64,000 bases of DNA from assembly GCF_910592395.1 (NCBI RefSeq), contig NC_088313.1:1554501-1618500 (forward strand). The letters are read 5' to 3'. The notes beneath the pieces were generated by a model. That model saw only the letters and a list, made by a program, of their open reading frames with translations. It was not told the DNA's origin and made no database searches. This DNA is from Lineus longissimus (taxonomy: Eukaryota > Nemertea > Pilidiophora > Heteronemertea > Lineidae). Both the position numbers and the translations under genes were made by a program. This document shows positions 34,960 through 45,486 of the stretch, in pieces. Position 1 is the stretch's first letter, and every line of letters begins with the position of its first letter.

Positions 34960-35498
34960 GGCCGGGTCTATTTGGCATGCGGCTCGCCGAACAGGCATCT
35001 TTTTTTGCCCTGGTCGGAGAGCCGTTCCCAAACAGCACTAAAAATCAACTCTGTTCGGCAAGCCGGGCTTGCCAAACAGGGCAAAAATACTACCCTCTTT
35101 GGCGAGCCGGAGAGGTTACAACATGTTGGCCAATCAGAGAGCAGTGACGTCATATTCGAATTATGCGCATATTTAACAATGGCCGACTTCCCGCTCTCGA
35201 TTCAATTTCTGTTACTAAACTCGGGTTTTGGTCAATAATCCATGAAGAAGCATGTACATGTACATGACTGTATGGATTTACAAAAAAAGTCATAAACGTG
35301 ATTTAACTGAGGAGCATGTTAAATGCATTAGTGTGCATTTCTAAAGGCGTTTCACTGTAACTCCAGTGTTGCTGACCGTGTTGTCACGAATGATATATAT
35401 GAGTTCCTGGATGGTTGAATATGCATGAGTTCGGCTCTCCATCTAGGGCAGAAAAATGGCGCTGTTTGGTAAGCCGGGCTTGCCAAATAGTAACTTCC
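34960..35498. mobile_element. 539-bp GGCAAGC-rich transposon, copy P1
   Basis: Bounded by the 9-bp direct repeat ATATTATTA (34951-34959 and 35499-35507), present once in unoccupied spacers. The left end starts ggccgggtctatttggca; the inverse of the right end starts ggaagttactatttggcaag, so inverted ends match imperfectly but share CTATTTGGCA. Internal copies of cggcaagccgggcttgcc make strong palindromes. No transposase is present; an 88-codon frame at 34972-35238 has no family signal. The 9-bp duplication suggests a Mutator-like mobiliser. Carries TGACGTCA at 35145-35152. Confidence 0.88.
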
Positions 35499-35725
35499 AT
35501 ATTATTATCAATGCAATATACATATGTGGCAGGGATTTGTATCATCCATTACATGTACATGTAGCAAGGCCCAATCCCTCTAGCCTAATCATTAGCGTTG
35601 TGTGTTGCGGTCGGGTCTTAGAAGTTCCTATGAGAATTGCCGATTTGCCTGAGTTGGGTATACAACCGCATGTATACATCCATATGTTAAGAAAGGGAGG
35701 GTAGGAGAAGCTTGTTGATGGTCGT

Positions 35726-36751
35726 CTATTTTGAACCAATTAGCTTCGCGAGGCAGTGACGAAACCTCCTGTTTGAGATGAAATAGGCTACAAAATTTGC
35801 CCCTGAGTCAAAAACTACTAATAGTAACCCAGCTTTTCTGCTGTAATTAGAAAATGGATCGTCCCCAGAGAACACGACGACGGCCAGATTTGCAAGCTGG
35901 TCGAGAGTTGTCGGGGTCTCGCAAATAGTAAACAGCAGCCCAACGGATAGGACCATAAGTATAGCCTGTGTTTGATCTTGGTCAGTCTTTTTCATACCAG
36001 ATCCCTCCATCATCATTGCCCGGTTTCTAGCGGCCAGTTTCATAACGATGAACAAGGCAATGTTTAATGTATAGATGAGGAACAGCGGACCCAACGACAC
36101 CAAACTGATGTAGGTTATAGTCCCATGAAGGAGTGCCCAGTACGGCTGATATAGACCATCTTCGAAGCGACCACTGCATGGGCTCCAACGTACGCCTATT
36201 CTGAGCCCCAAAGCCCAGAACTTTGGTAAATTACAAAGAATAGAAAGCACTCCAATAAAAACAACAGCTTTCCCCAAATTTCTGTTGGTGCAGTGAGATT
36301 TAGACCAAAGCGGAAAAAGTATGTTGAGGAACCTCTCAAACGTTAGCAAAATAACCAGCCAGTTTCGTGTCTGAAGCGTCATTAAATAAAACGGTAGCGA
36401 AGAGAAGAATATCATTACGCCTATATTTGAGTCTGCTTCACCAAATATGACATCTGGAGTGGCAATATAAACCGTCAAGTGGCGGATGAAGAAGTAAATG
36501 AGGCACACAACGAGAAAGCAAAGGTCATTTCCGGCGATTATGCGCAGTAGAAAGATGGTTGTAGAGTTACTGCGCATCTCTCGCATGCGCAATACGACGA
36601 GATTGAGGATATTCAAAGCTATCCCGATGATAGCGATTGGTGTTATTCCGCAAGTGTACAAGAAGAACACGTCAGCATAGACCTTTCTGTACGGACATCC
36701 TGGTGGCATCTTTGAGGTGGGCTCCATTTTAAAATGGTCTGTACTTGCCAT
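35726..36751 (-). CDS. Array GPCR copy 4, class A peptide-type receptor
   Basis: 341 codons, ATG at 36749-36751. It carries the common seven-helix layout with D76, ERF139-141, P222, CETP277-280 and NFVAY319-323. Distinctive residues are GLYQPYWALLHGT in ECL2, Asn243 in ICL3 (AARNRAMM), F234 in TM5, V291 and SGDDPFSNYS in ECL3, which keeps an N-Y-S glycosylation sequon at N302. It pairs with copy 8 in the C-terminal half and in the 539-bp insertion on its 3' side. Its 5' flank instead matches that of copy 6 (shared gactgatcga variant). Confidence 0.93.
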   Translation of the reverse strand: MASTDHFKMEPTSKMPPGCPYRKVYADVFFLYTCGITPIAIIGIALNILNLVVLRMREMRSNSTTIFLLRIIAGNDLCFLVVCLIYFFIRHLTVYIATPDVIFGEADSNIGVMIFFSSLPFYLMTLQTRNWLVILLTFERFLNILFPLWSKSHCTNRNLGKAVVFIGVLSILCNLPKFWALGLRIGVRWSPCSGRFEDGLYQPYWALLHGTITYISLVSLGPLFLIYTLNIALFIVMKLAARNRAMMMEGSGMKKTDQDQTQAILMVLSVGLLFTICETPTTLDQLANLAVVVFSGDDPFSNYSRKAGLLLVVFDSGANFVAYFISNRRFRHCLAKLIGSK

Positions 36752-37395
36752 TTTGATTGCGAGCCCATGAAGTTTTCTCGCCACAAGTTTTCAAAATGTA
36801 TTGCTTTGCTATAGATGCCAAACCTGCATTCTGGGTATACCCTTTTTCGACCAATTAACCAAGATTTGTTGTTCCTTGGGAACGAGCTGCAACCCTTGGG
36901 CAATCCTTCAAATACTCCTGTAATGCCTGCTGAAAACGACATCAAAATAAGAACGCTCTTAGTTGTTCGTTATCTCCCGTTCCAATAATCATAACGACAG
37001 CACGACGTATACAGCAATATCTAACATGAAAACTATATGTGTCATTGCTGGTCTGTTGATAATTGGCAACAAAAAACCAACTACATCAACGCAGTAAGGT
37101 ATCTCGATCAGTGTTGACTGATCGAGGCTAGGTTCAAATTTCGCGTTATATTTCATCTGCACGTTTTTGTAAGAAACTGACATTGTAAAAACCACAATAT
37201 TATTATCAATGCAATATACATATGTGGCACGGATTCGTATCATCCATCACATGTATGTAACAGGGCCCAATCATTAGCCTTGTGTGTTGCGGTCGGGTAA
37301 AAGAAGTTCCTATGAGAACTGCAGATTTGCCTGAGTTGGGTATACAACCGCATGTACACATGTGTTCATAAACATACCATGATGGTCGTCTATTT
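36752..37395. other. Array spacer of type Q
   Basis: Lacks large insertions but is marked by an extra gatcga in the gtgttgactgatcgaggct segment, by cagggcccaatcattag in the 3' flank, and by loss of the gttaagaaagggaggg block (replaced by gttcataaacatacc). The same combination occurs at 41069-41720, so the two spacers share an origin. Confidence 0.75.
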
Positions 37396-38415
37396 TCAAC
37401 CAATTAGCTTCGCGAGGCAGTGACGAAACCTCCTGTTTGAGATGAAATAGGCTACAAAATTTGCCCCTGAGTCAAAAACTACTAAAAGTAACCCAGTTTT
37501 TCTGCTGTAGTTATAAAATGGATCGTCAGCAGAGAACACGACACCGGCCAGAGTCGCAAGCTTGTCGAGAGTTGTCGGGGTCTCGCAAATAGTAAACAGG
37601 AGCCCAACGGAAAGGACCATAAGTATAGCTTGTGTTTGATCTTGGTCAGTCTGTTTCATACCAAATCCCTCCATCATCCTTGCTCGTTTTCTAGCGGCCA
37701 GTTTCATAACGATGAGCAAGGCAATGTTTAATGTATAGATGAAGAACAGCGGACCCAACGACACGAAACTGATGTAGGTTATATTCCCATGAAGGCGAGC
37801 CCAGTATGGCGGATATAGACCATCTTCGAAGCGACCACTGCATGGGCTCCAACGTACGCCTATTCTGAGCCCCAAAGCCCAGAACTTTGGTAAATTACAA
37901 AGAATAGAAAACACTCCTATGAAAACAACAGCTTTCCCCAAATTTCTGTTGGTGCAGTGAGATTTAGACCAAAGCGGAAAAAGTATGTTGAGGAACCTCT
38001 CAAACGTTAGCAAAATAACCAGCCAGTTTCGTGTCTGAAGCGTCATTAAATAAAACGGTAGCGAAGAGAAGAATATCGTTACGCCTATATTTAAGTCTGT
38101 TTCACCAAATATGACATCTGGAGTGGCAATATAAACCGTCAAGTGGCGGATGAAGAAGTAAATGAGGCACACAACGAGAAAGCAAAGGTCATTTTCGGCG
38201 ATTATGCGCAGTAGAAAGATGGTTGTAGAGTTACTGCGCATCTCTCGCATGCGTAGAACGACGAGATTGAGGATATTCAAAGCTATCCCGATGATAGCGA
38301 TTGGTGTTATTCCGCAAGTGTACAAGAAGAACACGTCAGCATAGACCTTTCTGTACGGACATCCTGGTGGCATCTTTGAGGTGGGCTCCATTTTAAAATG
38401 GTCTGTACTTGCCAT
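37396..38415 (-). CDS. Array GPCR copy 5, class A receptor with shortened tail
   Basis: 339 codons, ATG at 38413-38415. A TCA to TGA change ends the protein at ...LAKLIG, two residues earlier than the other copies; the old TAG still follows. It has G74E beside the conserved D76, GETDLNIGVT in ECL1, RLHGNIT in ECL2 (which creates an N-I-T sequon), RARMMEGFGMKQT in ICL3 and SADDPFYNYS in ECL3. It resembles copy 7 most closely. The Glu next to D2.50 in the sodium-site region is unusual for class A receptors and might affect activation, but the frame is intact. Confidence 0.92.
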   Translation of the reverse strand: MASTDHFKMEPTSKMPPGCPYRKVYADVFFLYTCGITPIAIIGIALNILNLVVLRMREMRSNSTTIFLLRIIAENDLCFLVVCLIYFFIRHLTVYIATPDVIFGETDLNIGVTIFFSSLPFYLMTLQTRNWLVILLTFERFLNILFPLWSKSHCTNRNLGKAVVFIGVFSILCNLPKFWALGLRIGVRWSPCSGRFEDGLYPPYWARLHGNITYISFVSLGPLFFIYTLNIALLIVMKLAARKRARMMEGFGMKQTDQDQTQAILMVLSVGLLFTICETPTTLDKLATLAGVVFSADDPFYNYSRKTGLLLVVFDSGANFVAYFISNRRFRHCLAKLIG

Positions 38416-38911
38416 TTTGATTGCGAGCCCATGAAGTTTTCTCGCCACAAGTTTTCAAAATGTATTGCTTTGCTATAGATGCCAAACCTGCATTCTGGAT
38501 ATAACTTTTTTCGACCAATTCCAAGAATAGTTGTTCCTTGGGAACGAGCTGCAACCCTTGGGCAATCCTTCAAGTACTCCTGTAATGCCTGCTGAAAACG
38601 ACATCAAAATAAGAACGCTCTTAGTTGTTCGTTATATCCCGTTCCAATAATCATAACGACAGCACGACTTATACAGCAATATCTAACATGAAAACTATAT
38701 GTGTCATTGCTGGTCTGTTGATAATTGGCAACAAAAAACCAACTACATCAACGCAGTAAGGTATCTCGATCAGTGTTGACTGAGGCTAGGTTCAAGTTTC
38801 GCGTTATATTTCATCTGCACGTTTTTGTAAGAAACTGACATTGTAAAAACCACAATATTATTATCAATGCAATATACATATGTGGCACAGATTTGTATCA
38901 TCCATTTATAC

Positions 38912-39860
38912 CAAGGAGGATTCCGCGGTGACGTCACGGCTTTTCCAAGATGGCGCTGCATATTGTAAACAAACTCGATCCACGGCCAAGGGAAAATCAA
39001 GTCATCAAATAAAGTTAGATTTTTCGCATCAAATCAGAGTTATTAGTACTTTTCTACTATGAAATAAGTCTTCAGACAATAAGTTATCATTTAAATAATG
39101 AAAAGTGCTGTTTTGATGGGGAAAAAATAAGGTTTTTAAAACCAAATAGCCGGGCACCGATCTTCCAAAATTAGCGATGGCTTCAAAACAGTCTCCTTGA
39201 TATGGGGCAATCTTTTCATTATCATAATGGGATTTGGAGGCGTGTTTACAGATTTTACAAGTTCGAGACCTGTAGGACCTAAAACTCGCATAGATCCTAA
39301 TAGATCCCCTCTATTTTTCGAGTTAGCGCCCCTTCAAGATAATGCATTTTCGGACACTAGAACGAAATCTTCCTGCGGATATCGCGGTTTCGGTGATGAT
39401 TTGAGGAGAAATTGACTGTTCTTAGAGTTGTTTGGGACAGAAATGATTTCATACTTCATGAATACATGAATATATTATGATATGGGCGAGCTTCTAAGTC
39501 AAAACAATAACAATCTCAACTGCATCTCTACCGTGTATCGCGTAGTGCATTGCCTAGTGTATTTCGTAGTGTATTTTAGCGGAGACATTATTTCCGCACT
39601 TTGGCCACGCCAAACGTCTTTTTTATTCGTGGAAGTTAATCTGCTCTGTAAATTTTACTTTACACAGGAAGAATCCATACAAGGTATTGCAATATTTCAT
39701 GTCTATCGGTGTTTTTGTGTACAGGAGCGCACCATCAGACAGTGAGACGTGGAGATGTGTTCAGTGCTGGTGCTGTCAGTAGACTGAATCTGATTGGCCA
39801 TAGCGATCAGTAAGATGGGATGTGATCACGTGATGTGACGTCACCGCGGTATCCTCCTTG
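38912..39860. mobile_element. 950-bp Mutator-like transposon, copy B
   Basis: 949 bp, with ends CAAGGAGGAT and its inverse. The 9-bp target is ATCCATTAC: the left copy reads atccatttatac (3 extra nt), and the right copy is atccattac at 39861-39869. It is inserted at the same spacer position as copy C, so B and C descend from one insertion copied with the spacer, whereas copy A is independent. An 87-codon frame (39482-39745) is open in B and C but not A and resembles no family. TGACGTCA occurs at 38929 and 39836 within the inverted ends. Confidence 0.9.
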
Positions 39861-40042
39861 ATCCATTACATGTGCATGTAGCAAGGCCCAATCCCTCTAG
39901 CCTAATCATTAGCGTTGTGTGTTGCGGTCGGGTATCAGAAGTTTCTATGAGAATTGCCGATTTGCCTGAGTTTGGTATACAACCTTATGTATACATCAAT
40001 GTGTTAAGAAAGGGAGGGTAGGAGACGCTTGTTGATGGTCGT

Positions 40043-41068
40043 CTATTTTGAACCAATTAGCTTCGCGAGGCAGTGACGAAACTTCCTGTTTGAGATGAAA
40101 TAGGCTACAAAATTTGCCCCTGAGTCAAAAACTACTAAAAGTAACCCAGTTTTTTTTATGTAGTTATAAAATGGATCGTCCGCAGAGAACACGACACCGG
40201 CCAGAGTCGCAAGCTGGTCGAGAGTTGTCGGGGTCTCGCAAATAGTAAACAGCAGCCCAACGGAAAGGACCATAAGTATAGCCTGTGTTTGATCTTGGTC
40301 AGTCTTTTTCAGACCAGATCCCTCCATCATCATTGCCCGTTTTCTAGCGGCCAGTTTCATAACGATCAGCAAGGCAATGTTTAATGTATAGATGAGGAAC
40401 AGCGGACCCAACGACACGAAACTGATGTAGGTTATCTTCCCCTGAAGGGAAGCCCAGTACGGCGGATATAGACCATCTTCGATGCGACCACTGCATGGGC
40501 TCCAACGTACGCCTATTCTGAGCCCAAAAGCCCAGAACTTTGGTAAATTACAAAGAATAGAAAGCACTCCTATAAAAACAACAGCTTTCCCCAAATTTCT
40601 GTTGGTGCAGTGAGATTTAGACCAAAGCGGAAAAAGTATGTTGAGGAACCTCTCAAACGTTAGCAAAATAACCAGCCAGTTTCGTGTCTGAAGCGTCATT
40701 AAATAAAACGGTAGCGAAGAGAAGAATATCATTACGCCTATATTTGAGTCTGCTTCACCAAATATGACATCTGGAGTGGCAATATAAACCGTCAAGTGGC
40801 GGATGAAGAAGTAAATGAGGCACACAACGAGAAAGCAAAGGTCATTTCCGGCGATTATGCGCAGCAGAAAGATGGTTGTAGAGTTACTGCGCATCTCTCG
40901 CATGCGTAGAACGACGAGATTGAGGATATTCAAAGCTATCCCGATGATAGCGATTGGTGTTATTCCGCAAGTGTACAAGAAGAACACGTCAGCATAGACC
41001 TTTCTGTACGGACATCCTGGTGGCATCTTTGAGGTCGACTCCATTTTAAAATGGTCTGTACTTGCCAT
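40043..41068 (-). CDS. Array GPCR copy 6, class A peptide-type receptor
   Basis: 341 codons, ATG at 41066-41068. It has the common motif set. Distinctive residues are GRIEDG and SLQGKIT in ECL2, GLKKT in ICL3, and NYIKKTG in ECL3 (which destroys the N-Y-S sequon kept in most copies), with R329K after TM7. The NYIKK and SLQGK blocks and the 950-bp insertion on its 3' side are shared only with copy 9. Its 5' flank matches copy 4's, not copy 9's, which places an exchange point inside the gene. Confidence 0.93.
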   Translation of the reverse strand: MASTDHFKMESTSKMPPGCPYRKVYADVFFLYTCGITPIAIIGIALNILNLVVLRMREMRSNSTTIFLLRIIAGNDLCFLVVCLIYFFIRHLTVYIATPDVIFGEADSNIGVMIFFSSLPFYLMTLQTRNWLVILLTFERFLNILFPLWSKSHCTNRNLGKAVVFIGVLSILCNLPKFWAFGLRIGVRWSPCSGRIEDGLYPPYWASLQGKITYISFVSLGPLFLIYTLNIALLIVMKLAARKRAMMMEGSGLKKTDQDQTQAILMVLSVGLLFTICETPTTLDQLATLAGVVFSADDPFYNYIKKTGLLLVVFDSGANFVAYFISNRKFRHCLAKLIGSK

Positions 41069-41720
41069 TTTGATTGCAAGCCCATGAAGTTTTCTCGCCA
41101 CAAGTTTTCAAAATGTATTGCTTTGCTATAGATGCCAAACCTGCATTCTGGGTATACCCTTTTTCGACCAATTAACCAAGATTTAGTTGTTCCTTGGGAA
41201 CGACCTTCAACCCTTGGGCAATCCTTCAAATACTCCTGTAATGCCTGCTGAAAACGACATCAAAATCAGAACGCTCTTAGTTGTTCAGTATCTCCCGTTC
41301 CAATAATCATAACGACAGCACGACGTATACAGCAATATCTAACATGAAAACTATGAATCGAAAACTATATGTGTCATTTCTGGTCTGTTGATAATTGGCA
41401 ACAAAATCCAACTACATCAAAGCAGTAAGGTATCTCGATCAGTGTTGACTGATCGAGGCTAGGTTCAAATTTCGCGTTATATTTCATCAGCACGTTTTTG
41501 TAAGAAACTGACATTGTAAAAACCACAATATTATTATCAATGCAATATACATATGTGGCACGGATTCGTATCATCCATTACATGTATGTAACAGGGCCCA
41601 ATCATGAGCCTTGTGTGTTGCGGTCGGGTAAAAGAAGTTCCTATGAGAACTGCAGATTTGCCTGAGTTGGGTATACAACCGCATGTACACATGTGTTCAT
41701 AAACATACCATGATGGTCGT
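41069..41720. other. Array spacer of type Q, second copy
   Basis: Shares the gatcga insertion and the cagggcccaatca variant with 36752-37395. It has in addition a private duplication near 41344-41366 (catgaaaactatgaatcgaa). No transposon is present. Confidence 0.75.
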
Positions 41721-42746
41721 CTATTTTGAACCAATTAGCTTCGCGAGGCAGTGACGAAACCTCCTGTTTGAGATGAAATAGGCTACAAAATTTGCCCCTG
41801 AGTCAAAAACTACTAAAAGTAACCCAGTTTTTCTGCTGTAGTTATAAAATGGATCGTCAGCAGAGAACACGACACCGGCCAGAGTCGCAAGCTGGTCGAG
41901 AGTTGTCGGGGTCTCGCAAATAGTAAACAGGAGCCCAACGGAAAGGACCATAAGTATAGCTTGTGTTTGATCTTGGTCAGACTGTTTCATACCAGATCCC
42001 TCCATCATCCTTGCTCGTTTTCTAGCGGCCAGTTTCATAACGATGAGCAAGGCAATGTTTAATGTATAGATGAGGAACAGCGGACCCAACGACACGAAAC
42101 TGATGTAGGTTATATTCCCATGAAGGCGAGCCCAGTATGGCGGATATAGACCATCTTCGAAGCGACCACTGCATGGGATCCAACGTACGCCTATTCTGAG
42201 CCCCAAAGCCCAGATCTTTACTAAATTACAAAGAATAGAAAACACTCCTATGAAAACAACAGCTTTCCCCAAATTTCTGTTGGTGCAGTGAGATTTAGAC
42301 CAAAGCGGAAAAAGTATGTTGAGGAACCTCTCAAACGTTAGCAAAATAACCAGCCAGTTTCGTGACTGAAGCGTCATTAAATAAAACGGTAGCGAAGAGA
42401 AGAATATCATTACGCCTATATTTAAGTCTGTTTCACCAAATATGACATCTGGAGTGGCAATATAAACCGTCAAGTGGCGGATGAAGAAGTAAATGAGGCA
42501 CACAACGAGAAAGCAAAGGTCATTTTCGGCGATTATGCGCAGCAGAAAGATGGTTGTAGAGTTACTGCGCATCTCTCGCATGCGCAGTACGACGAGATTG
42601 AGGATATTCAAAGCTATCCCGATGATAGCGATTGGTGTTATTCCGCAAGTGTACAAGAAGAACACGTCAGCATAGACCTTTCTGTACGGACATCCTGGTG
42701 GCATCTTTGAGGTCGACTCCATTTTAAAATGGTCTGTACTTGCCAT
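41721..42746 (-). CDS. Array GPCR copy 7, class A peptide-type receptor
   Basis: 341 codons, ATG at 42744-42746. It shares G74E, GETDLN in ECL1, HGNIT in ECL2 and RARMMEG/KQ in ICL3 with copy 5, but keeps the full LIGSK tail. Private changes are T128S in TM3, P176V and F178I at the end of TM4, and S190I beside the ECL2 cysteine C192. The 3' flank is copy-5-like, whereas the 5' flank (acctgcaacccgcctttggc) matches that of copy 3. This indicates a recombinant origin. The frame is intact. Confidence 0.93.
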   Translation of the reverse strand: MASTDHFKMESTSKMPPGCPYRKVYADVFFLYTCGITPIAIIGIALNILNLVVLRMREMRSNSTTIFLLRIIAENDLCFLVVCLIYFFIRHLTVYIATPDVIFGETDLNIGVMIFFSSLPFYLMTLQSRNWLVILLTFERFLNILFPLWSKSHCTNRNLGKAVVFIGVFSILCNLVKIWALGLRIGVRWIPCSGRFEDGLYPPYWARLHGNITYISFVSLGPLFLIYTLNIALLIVMKLAARKRARMMEGSGMKQSDQDQTQAILMVLSVGLLFTICETPTTLDQLATLAGVVFSADDPFYNYSRKTGLLLVVFDSGANFVAYFISNRRFRHCLAKLIGSK

Positions 42747-43200
42747 GTTGATTGCGAGCCCATGAAGTTTTCTCGCCACAAGTTTTCAAAATGTATCACT
42801 TTGCTATAGATGCCAAACCTGCATTCTGGGTATACCCTTTTTCGACCAATTAACCAAGATTTAGTTGTTCCTTGAGAACGACCTGCAACCCGCCTTTGGC
42901 AATCCTTCAAGTATTCCCGTAATGCCTGCTGAAAACCTATTCAAAATCAGAACGCTCTTAGTTGTTCGTTATCTCCCGTTCAAATAATCATAACGACAGC
43001 ACGACGTATACAGCAATATCTAACATGAAAACTATATGTGTCATTGCTGGTCTGTTGATAATTGGCAACAAAAAACCAACTACATCAACGCAGTAAGGTA
43101 TCTCGATCAGTGTTGAGTGAGGCTGGGTTCAAGTTTCGCGTTATATTTCATCTGCACGTTTTTGTAAGAAACTGACATTGTAAAGACCACAATATTATTA

Positions 43201-43739
43201 GGCCGGGTCTATTTGGCAAGCGGCTCGCCAAGCAGGCATCTTTTTTTGCCCTGGTCGGAGAGCCGTTCCCAAACAGCACTAAAAATTAACTCTGTTCGGC
43301 AAGCCGGGCTTGCCAAACAGGGCAAAAATACTACCCTTTTTGGCGAGCCGGAGAGGTTACAACATGTTGGCCAATCAGAGAGCAGTGACGTCATATTCGA
43401 ATTATGCGCATATTTAACAATGGCCGACTTCCCGCTCTCGATTCAATTTCTGTTACTAAACTCGGGTTTTGGTCAATAATCCATGAAGAAGCATGTACAT
43501 GTACATGACTGTATGGATTTACAAAAAAAGTCATAAACGTGATTTAACTGAGGAGCATGTTAAATGCATTAGTGTGCATTTCTAAAGGCGTTTCACTGTA
43601 ACTCCAGTGTTGCTGACCGTGTTGTCACGAATGATATATATGAGTTCCTGGATGGTTGAATATGCATGAGTTCGGCTCTCCATCTAGGGCAGAAAAATGG
43701 CGCTGTTTGGTAAGCCGGGCTTGCCAAATAGTAACTTCC
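43201..43739. mobile_element. 539-bp GGCAAGC-rich transposon, copy P2
   Basis: Same length, same insertion point and same ATATTATTA duplication (43192-43200 and 43740-43748) as copy P1, with only scattered substitutions. It therefore travelled with the spacer rather than inserting again. It lies between receptor copies 7 and 8. Confidence 0.9.
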
Positions 43740-43966
43740 ATATTATTATCAATGCAATATACATATGTGGCAGGGATTTGTATCATCCATTACATGTACA
43801 TGTAGCAAGGCCCAATCCCTCTAGCCTAATCATTAGCGTTGTGTGTTGCGGTCGGGTCTTAGAAGTTCCTATGAGAATTGCCGATTTGCCTGAGTTGGGT
43901 ATACAACCGCATGTATACATCCATATGTTAAGAAAGGGAGGGTAGGAGAAGCTTGTTGATGGTCGT

Positions 43967-44992
43967 CTATTTTGAACCAATTAGCTTCGCGAGGCAGTGA
44001 CGAAACCTCCTGTTTGAGATGAAATAGGCTACAAAATTTGCCCCTGAGTCAAAAACTACTAATAGTAACCCAGCTTTTCTGCTGTAATTAGAAAATGGAT
44101 CGTCCCCAGAGAACACGACACCGGCCAGATTTGCAAGCTGGTCGAGAGTTGTCGGGGTCTCGCAAATAGTAAACAGCAGCCCAACGGAAAGGACCATAAG
44201 TATAGCCTGTGTTTGATCTTGGTCAGTCTTTTTCATACCAGATCCCTCCATCATCATTGCCCGGTTTCTAGCGGCCAGTTTCATAACGATGAGCAAGGCA
44301 ATGTTTAATGTATAGATGAGGAACAGCGGACCCAACGACACCAAACTGATGTAGGTTATAGTCCCATGAAGGAGTGCCCAGTACGGCTGATATAGACCAT
44401 CTTCGAAGCGACCACTGCATGGGCTCCAACGTACGCCTATTCTGAGCCCCAAAGCCCAGAACTTTGGTAAATTACAAAGAATAGAAAACACTCCTATGAA
44501 AACAACAGCTTTCCCCAAATTTCTGTTGGTGCAGTGAGATTTAGACCAAAGCGGAAAAAGTATGTTGGGGAACCTCTCAAACGTTAGCAAAATAACCAGC
44601 CAGTTTCGTGTCTGAAGCGTCATTAAATAAAACGGTAGCGAAGAGAAGAATATCATTACGCCTATATTTGAGTCTGCTTCACCAAATATGACATCTGGAG
44701 TGGCAATATAAACCGTCAAGTGGCGGATGAAGAAGTAAATGAGGCACACAACGAGAAAGCAAAGGTCATTTCCGGCGATTATGCGCAGTAGAAAGATGGT
44801 TGTAGAGTTACTGCGCATCTCTCGCATGCGCAGTACGACGAGATTGAGGATATTCAAAGCTATCCCGATGATAGCGATTGGTGTTATTCCGCAAGTGTAC
44901 AAGAAGAACACGTCAGCATAGACCTTTCTGTACGGACATCCTGGTGGCATCTTTGAGGTGGGCTCCATTTCAAAATGGTCTGTACTTGCCAT
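43967..44992 (-). CDS. Array GPCR copy 8, class A receptor, mosaic of copies 4 and 5 types
   Basis: 341 codons, ATG at 44990-44992. From ECL2 to the tail it reads like copy 4 (GLYQPYWALLHGT, AARNRAMM, SGDDPFSNYS). The TM4 segment GVFSILC, with its silent neighbours (aacactcctatgaaaacaac), and the 5' flank (ggatataac, ttttcgaccaattccaag) match copy 5. The switch falls between about 44400 and 44490. A private L142P change lies directly after E139-R140-F141 at the cytoplasmic end of TM3, a position where Pro could disturb G-protein coupling. The frame is open; function is uncertain. Confidence 0.92.
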   Translation of the reverse strand: MASTDHFEMEPTSKMPPGCPYRKVYADVFFLYTCGITPIAIIGIALNILNLVVLRMREMRSNSTTIFLLRIIAGNDLCFLVVCLIYFFIRHLTVYIATPDVIFGEADSNIGVMIFFSSLPFYLMTLQTRNWLVILLTFERFPNILFPLWSKSHCTNRNLGKAVVFIGVFSILCNLPKFWALGLRIGVRWSPCSGRFEDGLYQPYWALLHGTITYISLVSLGPLFLIYTLNIALLIVMKLAARNRAMMMEGSGMKKTDQDQTQAILMVLSVGLLFTICETPTTLDQLANLAGVVFSGDDPFSNYSRKAGLLLVVFDSGANFVAYFISNRRFRHCLAKLIGSK

Positions 44993-45486
44993 TTTGATTG
45001 CGAGCCCATGAAGTTTTCTCGCCACAAGTTTTCAAAATGTATTGCTTTGCTATAGATGCCAAACCTGCATTCTGGATATAACCTTTTTCGACCAATTCCA
45101 AGATTTAGTTGTTCCTTGGGAACGAGCTGCAACCCTTGGGCAGTCCTTTAAGTACTCCTGTAATGCCTGCTGAAAACGACATCAAAATAAGAACGCTCTT
45201 AGTTGTTCGTTATATCCCGTTCCAATAATCATAACGACAGCACGACTTATACAGCAATATTTAACATGAAAACTATATGTGTCATTGCTGGTCTGTTGAT
45301 AATTGGCAACAAAAAACCAACTACATCAACGCAGTAAGGTATCTCGATCAGTGTTGACTGAGGCTAGGTTCAAGTTTCGCGTTATATTTCATCTGCACGT
45401 TTTTGTAAGAAATTGACATTGTAAAAACCACAATATTATTATCAATGCAATATACATATGTGGCACGGATTTGTATCATCCATTAC

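Noticed and set aside
34972-43479. 88-codon and 82-codon frames in and beside the 539-bp elements
   Set aside because: Identical because the insertion was duplicated with its spacer; both lie in palindromic non-coding sequence.
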